From Diphasiastrum complanatum (taxonomy: Eukaryota; Streptophyta; Lycopodiopsida; Lycopodiales; Lycopodiaceae), in assembly GCA_029204225.1 (NCBI GenBank), contig CM055106.1:5456361-5520360 (forward strand): a stretch of DNA of 64,000 bases, in the 5' to 3' direction. The position numbers were made by a program, and so were the translations under genes. Under the pieces are notes generated by a model. The model was not told the origin of the DNA. It was given only the letters and a program-made list of their open reading frames with translations, and did not search any database. Shown here piece by piece: positions 10,902 to 22,414 of this stretch. Every line of letters begins with the position of its first letter. Position 1 is the stretch's first letter.

Positions 10902-12134
10902 AGAGCACTAAGCATCTACTAAGGAAACTATAGTTTTAGCATCATGTTCATGAGATTAATTTGAATTATAAGGTGACACTTTTAGAGTTTAAATTTAAAA
11001 CTACTGTTTTGCCTTGAATTACCACAATTGTCTCAATCTGTGAAGTTCTTTTGTTTGTATGTGTTCTATATTGTGCATTATTTTTGTAGGTTGATTTGCA
11101 TTTTCAGAGCTATGTTAGCTCTCGAAGAGACTGATGGGGCTTATGTTTGTTAGTTTGTTTGACAATACCAACATGTGTGCCATTCATGCCAAGCATATGT
11201 CGTAGGTGAATTGTATTCAAGGAGGATGGGCTTAGAGTTCTATCGTTCTTCTTACTAGCTTATCTACAAATTTTTTTATCTTATGTTTTGAAAAATTGTA
11301 GTAATATTTTAGCTCCAATATGCTAGAATGTTCTAAAGTGAATAGGACAATGGCTTCTCTTTGTGCATGCATAATGCAATTTACCAAAGTGATCTGGCAA
11401 TAGGCAGCGTTAAAGGTAAATGTATTTCTCTAGCATGGACATCATACCAAACTTACTTGGTCGTAGGCACAAATAGATATAAATATATTTCTCTTGTAAG
11501 TGCATGCATATTTATTGTGATGCAAGCTATCAAATTAGGCTTTTACTTGTTCATCTTGTAGCATTTTTCACTCTTCATGGTCATGGGCACTCATTCTTCT
11601 TGCCAAAGAGAGCTTCCTTCATGATTTACATTAAGAAAATGTGAATGGTTTTTTGCTTTGTGGTTAATGGTGGATGATGTTTCAAAGAGGTTACTACTGT
11701 ATTATTTGCAACTTCACCGCATATATTCATACTCCAATAATCTACTTTTACATTAAATTGCTAAGAAAAAACATGAATATTGATGCATCTATTCTTTTAT
11801 TGTCACTTGCCTCTTTGAAGATCTCTATGTAATCTTTTCATTGTGATATTTCATGTAAGATTTGAAAGCTTTTTGCCACTTGGAGATCTTCCTTACTACT
11901 ATTGTTTTTTATGTCTCTCAATTAAAAGCTTTTGGAAAAGTCTTAGAATTGTAAATTTATGAAATACTTAGTATGAATATAATCACACCATCAACAAATA
12001 AGAGTATGGATTTAGAGAAAATGTGCACACACTATGACAGAAAAAAAGATAGATAATAGAGGAAAATTGATAAATGTAATGGTGAAAAGCTTGCCCGAAA
12101 ATGACAAGAAGCTTGTTCGAGGCCCATCCCCTTG
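10898..12134. other. AT-rich arm DNA without recognisable genes
   Basis: It is conserved with the inverse of 43240-44467. A 66-codon open frame at 11361-11561 is preserved in both arms with a few substitutions, but has no recognisable motif and could be preserved by chance in a young duplicate. Confidence 0.5.
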
Positions 12135-14807
12135 ATCTGGCACTTAATTGAGGGTCGGTATGCTGTCGGGACTGTTCGGTCCAGGAACTGCTTGCCTTCA
12201 TATATGTCGCGGCTTGTGGTTCTGAGTGTTCCTTGCATTAACATGAATGGGTTAAGCTCTTGGGGAACGAGCTCTAACCTGTCGCTGAGTTGGATGGCTT
12301 GCTTGGGTGGAAGTTACCTGTTTATGGTTGTCCAGTTCAGTGTGGCATCAGGTTGGCTTCCAGTGCTCATGACGAAGCTTTGAAATGGTTTAGTCTAATG
12401 TAGGTTAGACGTCTTGCTTGGAATGGATATTACTCGTTTGTAACGAAGCATCGAGTTAGTTAAGTTTGATACATGTCGAGCGGCTTGCTTGGAGGGAAGT
12501 CACCCACATTGGGACCCCCAGTCTGGCATGGCGCCAGGTCCGATCTCAATGGTGGTTTTTTGAACTTTAAGTTGGTTAAGTCTGATCGTTGTTGGCGAGT
12601 TGGCTGCTTGTATGTCAAGTGGATTCAGACGACAAGAGTTGAAAGCCGAGAAGCTAAGTCGTGGTTTTCGGCTCCCTTTGAGATGTCTGCGCTACATGTG
12701 GTATTAGAGCCAACTAGCCGATCAGCTATGCGGATCTCACAGGGATGGCCATTGTTGACTTGATGAGTCAAGGTGCTGCCCTTGAGGTGTAAGCACGGTC
12801 AGTTCTCGCGGTTCGGGCCTGACGCTGTCTGCACATAGGACAGATGAGGCAAAGTGCTGCCTAGGTAAGTGAAAGCATGGTTTGTGCCTTGTGGGGTGCA
12901 GGGTGACATATTCGAACTATACGGGTTAACCACTGATACAAAGTACGGGTGGTTAGCTGCCGATCGTTTAGCTATAAGAGCTATCGACCAGATTTGGTGG
13001 GGTGTAACTGAGGCAATGTGTTGCTTAATGGTGAAAGCATTGGATGGGTGTTCTCTGTGGGCTGATTCTGTGATCGATCCGTATGGGCGCGTCTAGGCAA
13101 AGGTCCTTTGGCAGGGCTGTCTCAAAGGAGGACCTTGTCTTTGTTACCTGTTAGTAATCATGTCTGAGTGTCTTGCTTGTATGTATTCGTGGTGAGTCTT
13201 AGTACTCATGCTTTGCCTGGTTTGCATGATTGCTTGTGATACAAAGAGTTGATGGCTCGAGAAGGAACCTTTCTTTTGAAGGTTGCTACCATCAAACAAA
13301 GAGGACTACAAAATCCACGGGGTGAATTCACAGTTCAAGTACTCGCACGTGAACGACAACGAAACGACTCATGTTTGCAAAGGATGCATGGCTAGCCTAT
13401 TTCTTGGGTTAGTTTTATTTGCGACAACGCCCGCCAGATGCAAGCAGGAAGTCAAAAGTTGGAAAGAGCAATTTCAGGGGAGATCTTCTATGGAACAGTT
13501 GGTCTTCATTTGGGATGGCTATTGTCGGAACTGAAACTCAATGAGCATGGGTGATATCCAGTGTCAGTTGAGTTTTTCCTCAAAGGGTAAAGACTAGGAT
13601 CCTCTTCAGAGATTGGCAACAAGTTAGGTCAAGCCATAATCCTAGCAGATGGAAAGCAAAGTGTTTGAAAGGCTTTTGTCTGAGAACTCTACTCCGGTCA
13701 GCTGATTTTATAAGTGGAGGGGAACTATCAGACACACACCTCTCTCTTGGTGCAAATCTTGAATGAATGACAAGTTTTTGTTGTGGAAAAGAAAATTTGT
13801 TATAGGCTTTCTCTGGACCAACAATGATGAGAAGACATAATGAGTACGCTAACTTGTGTTACGTGTAAAGCAGCTGATCAACAAAGGAACTGTGAAAGTT
13901 GAATCTTGCATGAGAGACATGGTACTTCGAACGGATGCTAAGGGACAATTGGTATTGGAATCAAACTAGTGCAAACTCTGGGTGCATGTGTCTGATTCAA
14001 AGAGAGCTATTTGCAGCGTAGCGAGATGTACATTTCTTTTTTTGACTGTGAAGCAATTGACCAATGATGGAATTGTGAAAGTCATGTTTTGCGTGACGGA
14101 CATGGTGTTTCAAACAAACACGAAGAAATAGTTTGTATGCGGATCAGACTTGTGCGACCTCTTGGCTCTCCACAAGGTCAATGGTTACATTTGGGTTGAT
14201 TCAAAGACAACTACTTCAAGCTAAGTGAGAGGTGCATTGCGGGGTACTCAATCTTTGCCTACCTTCAAGAGCCAAAAAGAAAAGGATCAAAATCAGGCTG
14301 GGACAAGGAGAGAAATCAAGGTGCAAAGACAAGAAGGCACGAAGTGGACCATAAAGTAGGCGATCAATGATAAATCCTTTGGCTCAAGGAGCCTTGATAC
14401 CTTTGCGAAAATGATCAAATCTGGAGCTCATGGAGCTATACACAAAGTGCAGAAAGGACAAATCCGGAGCTCAAAGGAGTTCCAAAGTCAAGGGCAGAAG
14501 TGACAAGGGTGATAATTTTAGCAAACCTCTGTCACCAAGTCAAATAAGATTCTCGGGTTTTATGTAAGCGATATAAAATCTACGCTTTTCCCAAGACAAA
14601 GTGATATTTTCAAGTTATGTAATTTTTCAATATAAAGAGCTGAGCCTCCCACTTGTGGTGAGCCAGTTACAATCTTGATAAAAAGTGGCCAGTAAATTGG
14701 GTACTATGCCAAGTAGCTTAAGTGTAGTTAATTTTAATTTGGAGAGTCTACATTTACTTTAATCTGACATCTAATGAGGACATCAGATTTTATAAAGGTG
14801 GGGTGGA
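12135..14807 (+). mobile_element. Coding-free LTR element (LARD-like), left-arm copy
   Basis: It consists of a 5'-truncated LTR1 (12135-12696, ending GCGCTACA) and a primer-binding site TGGTATTAGAGCC at 12699-12711, one mismatch from the tRNA-iMet complement TGGTATCAGAGCC. About 2.1 kb of internal DNA without polyprotein domains follows, then a polypurine tract AAAGGTGGGGTGGA (14794-14807) just before the 3' LTR. An 83-codon frame at 13283-13534 is conserved with 42007-41756 but shows no known domain, and is frameshifted in the third copy near 35240. Elements of this layout need proteins from an autonomous relative. Confidence 0.8.
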
Positions 14808-15222
14808 TGTTGTAAAGCGAGTTTTACAATGCAAACTTTACTTCTGGCGCTAGCATTGTCCCCAGCGCCAGCAGCGTCGTTGTTGCTCCTGGTGCCACTC
14901 CCGGCGCCACTGTGACCAGAATCCAGCCGACGCCAAGTTCCTATGGCTGAAAAACTTTGATCGGTTCTAGCGAAGTCCAGATAGCTCGGAGGCATGATTA
15001 AAGGAAGCTTGGGGATCAATAAATTCTAGAGAGAGAAAATGTGCTTTACCAGCTTGGGCAGAGCACTTGGTATGAAGGGAGGTAAAGAATCCCACCATAA
15101 ACTATAGGGGAATGAGGGTTGTGACTCAGGGGAGCTCAAACCAAGTCTCAGCTTCTCTTGCTAGAATGTTGTCTTGGTGCCCGCCTTGGCATGCTAGCGC
15201 CCCGGAGACTAGGGCCGGTCAC
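14808..15222 (+). mobile_element. LTR1, 5' part of the 3' LTR
   Basis: It starts TGTTGTAAAGC and runs through the CCGGCGCCA-rich and ACTATAGGGGA segments shared with the complete LTR1 at 33288-34502. It stops at GTCAC, where an LTR2 in opposite orientation begins (about 20 bp kept, to 15243). The junction to Copia debris follows. Confidence 0.85.
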
Positions 15223-15243
15223 TACTGTGCCGGCGTCCCATAG

Positions 15244-16487
15244 TTCATCAAGAACCTATTTATGGTGAAGAGCAGCCTGTTGAAGACGTTGGACAGCAAG
15301 GTCCAAGTTCGGAAAACATTGGACAACAAGGTCCAAGTTCAGAATACTTTGGACAACAAAGTGTTGACAAAGGTAAGGCTGTTGGACAGCCCAAACCAGT
15401 CCCGAAATGGTTGTTGCAGACTTTGCAGGACAACAAAATGGATCATTTCTATGAAGGGAAGACTCGTGCCTCTACTAGATCAGTAGAATTTGCTGATTTT
15501 TTTGATTTTGCTCTTATTTCTATTGAGGATGGTGCAGTAGAACCTGTTTTTCATGAGCAAGCCAGAGGAGTAAAATGTTGGGAGGATGCGATGCAAGAGG
15601 AGTACAACTCACTCATGAAGAACCACACTTCGGTTCTTGTTGACCTTCCACATGGGGTTGGAATCTTCATCTCTCAACAACAATACATTGAGAGAATTTT
15701 TTATTACTTGAAGAATCTTCTATGTCATCCCATGCCTCTTCGTGGGACAGCTTTGATGACGCCATCGTTGATGCATCTCTTGATAGTTTGCTAAATTTTT
15801 ATGATGAAGATGTTGGACAGCAGGTTCAGTCATCTTCTTTTACAGGCCATTTTACATCATGAGCAGTCCATTATGCTTCAGGAACAACCTGCGGAAGATT
15901 ATGGACAACATGGTCCATGTTGGGAACACTTTGGGTAGCAAAGTGTTGAACAGCCCACAACAGTTCCTTGTCGGCTATTGGAAACTTTGCAAGACAACAA
16001 AGAAATATCTTACTACGAAAGGAAGGCACATGCCTCTTTAAAATCAGTACCTCTTGCTGATTTTTTTGGTTCTACACTTACTCATGATGTTGGTACATCG
16101 CCTATTCTATGCGAGCAAGTCATTGATGGTAAGGTTCGGGAGGATGTGATGCCAAAAGAGTTTGATACTCTTTTTTATTGTCCTTATGGTAAGAAATATT
16201 TTCGAATGATGTGGGAGCCTATGATGGATTACAAGTCCATGTTTCGACTTATTGTCGAGTTTATGTTGGTTCCCTACTTCGGATGGAGCATGCAAATACT
16301 CACCCTTCAACTTGATGTTTCATTATTACGCATTCTTTCCCTTTTATATGTTGGACATGATTGGGGATGAGATTTCGACTACTTCGGGGCGAAGTTTATT
16401 TGGCGACATGAAGTTCGGACAACAAGTTGCATTTTTCTCTTTCGAAAAGTTACTTCATGTTATGTTATGAATTTCCATTTAAGGAGG
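15244..16487 (+). pseudogene. Two tandem Copia pol fragments (INT-RT linker and RT start)
   Basis: The first copy has a repetitive linker (EEQPVEDVGQQGPSSE...) then WLLQTLQDNKMDHFYEGKTR near 15400 and CWEDAMQEEYNSLMKNHT near 15570-15625. The latter corresponds to the W..AM..E...L..N.TW motif opening Copia reverse transcriptase. It jumps to a later RT piece (GVGIFISQQQYIERI, about 15657). The second copy repeats the linker (QEQPAEDYGQHG) and LLETLQDNKEISYYERKAHA near 15975, then VREDVMPKEFDTL, with stops and frame changes. The two linkers are recognisably paralogous, so two elements or a tandem duplication underlie this stretch. Neither can encode a polymerase. Confidence 0.75.
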
Positions 16488-16977
16488 GTGTTGGAAGGTA
16501 AATGGAATTGCTTACATTACCATAGGTTACTTTGACCCAAAAGGTCGAGAGTTGTGTAACCATGGTCATTTATTATATTAGGCCTACTAAACTTAGTTAG
16601 TATGAAATTAACTTGGTAGGGACTCATGGGTCCACTAGGCCTAATTGTGACATTAAGTACCCCAACTTGACATATTGGAGGTACCTTATTCTTTCTATGT
16701 AACTTATAGAAAGTTGGATAGTCAATAGTCAAGTAGTTGGACAGCCAATAGTCAAGTAGTTGATAGCCAATAGTCATGAAGTTAGATAGTCATCTTGGAC
16801 TATATATATGTGTGCATCCCATTTGTATGAGACACTTTTGTAAGCATTACTGACTATTTTCCTTGGCTGTCCACGAGTTTCTACAAGAGAGTTTCTAGCC
16901 ATCTCTCTCTTTCTTTTGAGAATGCTTTGTGTGATTGAATAGTTAAGGTCTTGGATCCTTAGGCTTCTATTTCCTAC
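16488..16977 (+). mobile_element. Copia LTR (3' LTR of the preceding debris)
   Basis: A purine tract AAGGAGGG precedes TGTTGGAAGGTAAATGG and the block ends TTTCCTACA, giving TG...CA ends and about 490 bp. It contains a TATATATATGTG stretch near 16802 that could be the LTR TATA box. No matching 5' LTR is present in the window. Confidence 0.65.
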
Positions 16978-17214
16978 AATTGCATCTAACATCCAAACGT
17001 GCAATATGAGTTGACTTTGCTCTATTTATAATTAAACAACAAAAACAAAAGCCAAGAAATAAGACAACAACAACACACACCCAATTTTAGTGGAAGGTAA
17101 AAGCAAGAGAACAAAAAATTTAAAGTTCAAGATCATGGGCTTTCCTTCCATCTAAGTTTTTCCATTTTGGAAGGCATGGAGGGCTACTGATCTGATCTCA
17201 CAAAGGTTTCCTAA

Positions 17215-17470
17215 CCATTGTTGAGAGAGATGCTAGTATCAAGTCATTCTTGGAGTACAATAGGTACAATAAATTCAACCAACATTACAGTTTCTTGTTC
17301 GAAGACTAGCTGGAAATGGGTGTGGCTGATGGAGCGCTTATGGGTTGTGCAAAATGCCCATAAGGCCTCTTGAAGCTTATGCTCCCAATCCGATCTGCTA
17401 GCTTCTACAATTTCGCAATAATTTCGCAAAGGATTTAGAAGAAAATTTTGCCTACCGATTGCATATTGAA
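17215..17470 (-). pseudogene. Gypsy integrase fragment
   Basis: The minus strand encodes RSDWEHKLQEALWAFCTTHK and HFQLVFEQETVMLVEFIVP. These match the Ty3/Gypsy integrase segment that normally reads W...L..ALWAYRT..K...G.TPF.LVYG.EAVLP.E. No zinc-binding or catalytic DDE part accompanies it. Confidence 0.8.
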
Positions 17471-17698
17471 TAATATGGTGTGCTCTTGCTGGATTACAAG
17501 AAAATCAAAAAGCAGAAACCTCAACACGTACAATAATTTTGTTGTCGATCCTCACCTAGTAGCTTCGAATGAGATTGGCTTGACTATATTTCAGCAATGA
17601 AAGGATCTGAGTACCTTATTTGAATTTCAGAAAATTTGGTCTGTGATTATTCATGTTACATCTTCAAAATGACATCAATCAACTAAGCCAAAGAGAAA

Positions 17699-20600
17699 TC
17701 ATTGTTGTCCTTTAGCTTCTAATTCAATGCTGCTGTGTTCATATTTTTCCACCACTGACCCAGTATCAATGGCAGGAACAATGCGCTTCCAAAACCAATG
17801 AGCTCTCCAAACATGAATCATCTCTTCTATAGGAACATTTCTGGTTTCAGGCAAAAGAAAGTATACAAATACTGTCATAATGAATTCCCAGCCTGCAAAG
17901 AAGAGGAAAATGCCATATTTGAAATGGCACAGCATCTTCAGAAAGGCTTGTGCTATGACAAAGGTGAAGAAGAGGTTGACTGAGACAGTGATGCTTTGAC
18001 CGGCAGAGCGAGTTTCAAGAGGGAAAATTTCACTAGGCACCAACCAACCCAAGCCACCCCAGGACCATCCAAAGCCAGCCACAAAGATGCAAATGAGGAG
18101 GACCACAACTACTGAGTAGCCCTTTGACAAAGACTTGTCCCCTCCAAATTTTGACGCTAAGATGATGGCAATAATTACCTGTAAACATGAGCTGATTGAT
18201 CAGTTTTCAATCCCGGGTGGACAGATGGATTTCCAAAATCATATGTCAAATTGTTGCAAATCATCAAAAAAAAATCAGCTAGTGTTCCCAGTCAATACAT
18301 TCTTTAATCACCCAGTCCAAGGCTCCTTGGCCATGGGAAGCCCACTGGCCAATTTCAGAGCCCAAATCTGATAGCCTTCCATGGCAGAAGGGCCTCAAAC
18401 CAGGCGTGAAATCAGGTCCAAGGTTTCCACATTATGGTGTTCAATTTGGAGGAATTTTCCACAGGAAGGTCTGCCAAATTGGATAACCATTGCAGATGGA
18501 AGGCTGATCAACACAAAGCTCCAATATTGTGCAGGGTGAGATGGCTCCAAAACAAAGAGAAACTAAGGAACGCAAATTCGTACCTCAGATCACTGCTTCA
18601 AAATCTTCAAGACAGCTTTCAATTTTTAGAATAAACAATGAGCAAAAATCAAACTGTTTTGCTGAGAATTAGCTCTAGAAGCTGGACCTATGCTGCATGC
18701 CTTAAGACAAATCAGAAAATAGCAAATCGAGTATTTCAGGACAGTGCAGAGCAGAATTGATCCACTATTGCAAGGTCAAACATAAAACCAAAGACCCACT
18801 ATTGCAAGATCAATTACAAAGCCAAAACAAAAGACCCACTATTGGAAGATCCTACAGGAAGTAATAGATCAAAAGGTACCTGGCAAACAACCATTTGTAT
18901 GCCTCCAATCATGAAAAGCAGGCGTCGTCCCCACCTGTCAACAGTGGCGATTGTAACTAAGGCTCCAACCATGATGACAACTCCAGTGAACACAGAGGAA
19001 TAAAGCGACGCGTTCCCTCCAAAGCCAAGGCTCTGGAACAGAACAGGAGCATAAAAAAGTATGGAATTTATTCCTGTCAGTAGCTGGAACGCAGGAAGGG
19101 CAATGGCCATCACCAACTGAGGACGGTTCCTCCTTTTGAGAATGTTTCTGAAAGGATGCTGCACTGCTTTGGCAATTTCACTCGCCTCTATCAGATCAGT
19201 ATACTCAACATCGACGCTTTTAGTGCCACGAATTTTTTCCAGGATTTTCCTTCCCTTATCCAAATACCCACGTTCAATAAGGCTATTTGGCGTTTCAGGA
19301 AGGAATAGGCCACCAAGTGTCATCACAGATGCAGGTACTGCTGCCAATCCCAACGAAAGCCGCCAGCCCCAAGGGGTTATTTTTTGTGTTCCATAATTCA
19401 CTAGATTGGCAGTCAGAATCCCTATTGTTGTTGCAAGCTGGAAAAGCATATTCAACCCCCCTCGCAAATGTGCAGGAGCCATCTCTGATAGATAGAGAGG
19501 TACAGCCTGCATGACACAAAGAACAAATCGATTCAATATTCACAATTGAAGAGTAATTCACGCAATTCAGAATGTTCCAAATAGTATCGAACTGTTTCAA
19601 ATCGCATCAAATCGATCCGATTTTGCTTAACTGGTCAAAGGTCGGTGTTCTGTTCTGATTCAAATCGATTGAACTGTTTCGAATCAATTACATCTTACCT
19701 TTGAATCCATCAAATTTAATAGAAGGAATCCGTACTACACAGATTTGTGCTATTCCTTCTGCTTAATCAGGGATCGGACAAAGGTAAGATCTAACAAAGC
19801 TTAGAGAGTGACAACCAACAGCACGGACATTATATACTAACCTGATTGCCAAATCCAACACCAACTCCAAGCATGATTCGCCCAAGCAGAAGCATTGCCA
19901 AGTTCACAGCTCCGGCATTAAGGCCAGCTCCAACTAAAAAGGAAATGCCTCCAATTATGATGGTTGGTTTACGACCCCATGCTCGGGTCGTGTATGATGC
20001 ACCAAAAGTGGCAACTAAGCCTGCAATGTACAGCGATGAAGTGAAGGCTGCCAGTCCTTGATTGTCATACTTGCAATAATCATCCTCATGGGAGACTTTC
20101 TTATGCTTCCTTCGCTCGACCGCTGGGAAGAATTTATTGAGAAAATCGTCCATTGATGTGACTCCGCCTAGTTGCAAGACTTTGCTCAATAATTGTATTC
20201 TTTATCCTCACTCTTGGGCTTAAGTTTAACAAATGTTTAATCAATTCAAACAAACTGAAAATTTGCCCAGTTGCTTCTCCTTCCATTAGCATAGCAAAGG
20301 ATAGTAAAACGTTGGTTTCATCCACCATAGCCTCTGAATTACGCGAAGGGGGAGAGTCTGTCTTTTTGACAATATACAGGCTTGGGAAAGGAAAAGAGTA
20401 GAAAGGAAGGCTATAACACATGCTAGTAAGTGAAAGAGATCAACTGTGGATGACAAATTAGAAATCTACAGCACAAACAAGAAAAATTATGCTTTGATGC
20501 TCCCTATTACTGACTTCTTAGATCAGCAACAGGGACTTGAGTCTGGACATATGTGTACAAGATGATCACTCTTATTCGATTGGAGCCTGAGTCTTTGTGG

Positions 20601-21117
20601 ATTTTCGAGCCTGGGTGTTCATGGATACAAAAACCAGTCGTATTCTAGTCAAGCATGGATCTAAACAAACACTATAACCACTCTTATCCGACCCAAGCCT
20701 GGATCTTGGTGGACAGAGTAACCACTATTCCACTGAGACACCTCACAAGGCTTAAACACAAAAACTGCATTGCTTACAATCTAACTTAAACCCGAACTCG
20801 CGCCACAATATGTGCCCAACAGAAGTAACAATCCAGTTCACAATCCAGACAAGCAATAAAATATGTACACACAATTACATTGAAAGATTTGCCTGTGCTG
20901 ATGCCCAACAAAGGGGCTTACAAGGAATACAAGAAACTAACAGAATAGGACAGAGCTGTAATGTGATGAGGTTGGTTGTACCAGAAATGCCAATATCGAA
21001 ACCGAAAAGTAGACCTCCACTGGCAGCCACCAGGCATGCCACTACCACAAACACAGTAGTGTGCCCCGCATACTGCTTGGCACTGCCTCCTTTCAAGAGC
21101 GCCACTGTTCCTGCCAT
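17699..21117 (-). CDS. STP: Sugar transport protein (STP-type monosaccharide/H+ symporter)
   Basis: Exons are 21117-20982, 20167-19842, 19506-18880 and 18178-17699. All junctions are GT-AG and phases agree, giving 522 codons, the usual STP length. This MFS protein imports hexoses with protons at the plasma membrane. Visible motifs are [18 protein letters not shown] and VDRWGRR MFS motifs, PETPNSL, and [11 protein letters not shown] near the end. The proton pair (D41, R142) and lid cysteines (C77, C447) are present, as are sugar-site Q177, Q295, N301, W408, N431 and T435. The residues equivalent to STP10 Q296 and N332 are Leu and Ile, and GPLGW reads GGLGW. The start is set at the family MAG motif; an in-frame ATG at 21168 would add 17 residues. 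The gene looks intact otherwise. Whether it transports glucose is uncertain. Confidence 0.93.
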
Positions 21118-21683
21118 CACACAAATATATATCAAACCTACCCACAAGATAGCTCGTGCGCTATGCAATAATTCCTCGTTTTCTGCTTCTTTTCCAGGTT
21201 GAAGTTGAGGAGAGAGGGATCAGTTTCTATATCTTCCTACGAATTGCTAAAATTTTCACAAAACAGGAGGATAATTCAGATCTACCCCCCTTTCTAGAGA
21301 CATGCAAGAAATTTATTTCATAGCCTCCTCCCGGCCCATAACAAGCTTAGCAAATACTGCCTGTTTTGGAATGAAATAGACACCAAAGCCAGCTCTTTTC
21401 TATGGTGCCTGAGCTACACTGACATAAATAACAAAACCCATTCCGAGATGGGCACCATAACAGAGTATTGACGCTCTGAGCTGAAGGAAGGGAGGGAGGT
21501 AGGGAGAGACTGAGAGGGAGAGAGCTGCTTTGGGAAGTGAGCCAGAACTTCTTCTTCAAGTATAAGTCAACTCTCTATCTCTCCCCCTCTCCTCTCCACA
21601 GTCTCTCACACACACACTTCACGCCCCCTCTCTCCTCTGAGTGTATATCTCTCACACTCAGATCTCTCTCTTCTTTCTCTCTC

Positions 21684-21723
<40 letters not shown>

Positions 21724-22165
21724 GTGAAATTCCTTTGAATAATATGGTTGTTGTCATTAACTTCCCACACCACCATGTGAAACCACTCTTATTAGTTGAG
21801 CTCCTCCAAGCCAAATTGGATTCTCTACTATTTCATGGATTGATAATCCCAAGAAACATTATTACAACATACTAAGAAAAAAACAAAAAGATGGTGGGGC
21901 TAGAAATGGTAAACATCATGTTGCACCTCTTCAACATAAAGATTTTCATGCATCTCTCCAACACTATCAACATAGTTTAAACAACATGAATAGGTGATTA
22001 TAACTTGGCACCCACTTAGAGTCCTCTAATGCTCATATGAGTACAATGTTGAGTTTGAAAGTTGGGCCAAAGACAACAGTTGCAGCTGGAACAGATGCAA
22101 GTTCAGTTTGATGAGAAACTCAAATCACTAGATGCTACCAAGATAGGAGAACCTCCTAAGTAGAT
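21118..22165 (-). promoter_or_regulatory. STP: STP 5' flank with GA/CT-rich tract
   Basis: Upstream of the STP start the minus strand is purine-rich. A (GA)n block, seen as CT on the plus strand, runs about 21549-21720 with CACACA words beside it. GA tracts near transcription starts are common in plant promoters. I cannot place a TATA box or transcription start with confidence. Confidence 0.45.
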
Positions 22166-22414
22166 GTGGCAACTTTTAGAAGAAAAAATGTATGGTGTTC
22201 AATCTGTGTAGGAAACCATACGGTTTACGAATGTCCATTGATGAAGGATAGACTAACAATTAGATATCGCCATCTATGTAATGCTTCATCACATGAGACT
22301 GCATTTTGTCCATTCAATCCAAGAGTTATTCAGCAAAGAGAAACTTTGTATGTAATGCTTGCTTTTCTACTATGTATATTGTTAAAATTGTCAAAATCTA
22401 GCTTTGATCTATGA
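22166..22414 (+). pseudogene. Possible zinc-knuckle fragment
   Basis: An 82-codon frame contains WCSICVGNHTVYECPLMKDR and then CNASSHETAFCPFNPR, two Cys/His clusters spaced like degenerate zinc knuckles in retroelement or transposase-associated proteins. There is no flanking domain. It is probably transposon debris, but I do not recognise the family. Confidence 0.35.

Larger units (their letters stand above)
10135..15243 (+). repeat. Left arm of a large inverted duplication
   Basis: Base for base apart from scattered substitutions and small indels, 10135-14787 matches the reverse complement of 40505-45260. It continues as 14922-15243 against the complement of 38721-39085. In order it contains a tandem repeat of a GAATTTTTCCAAAGACTC-like unit, a Helitron end, a complete small Helitron, an AT microsatellite, about 1.2 kb of unique AT-rich DNA and a coding-free LTR element. 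Both arms share the same 5' truncation of that element, with CCCCTTGATCTG preceding the LTR remnant. Both also share the start of an LTR2 insertion after GTCAC (15218-15222). One duplication event of an already composite locus is therefore far more likely than independent insertions. Confidence 0.9.

Noticed and set aside
21117-21168. Upstream in-frame ATG as STP start
   Set aside because: It would add 17 hydrophobic residues before the family MAG start; not excluded, but less likely.
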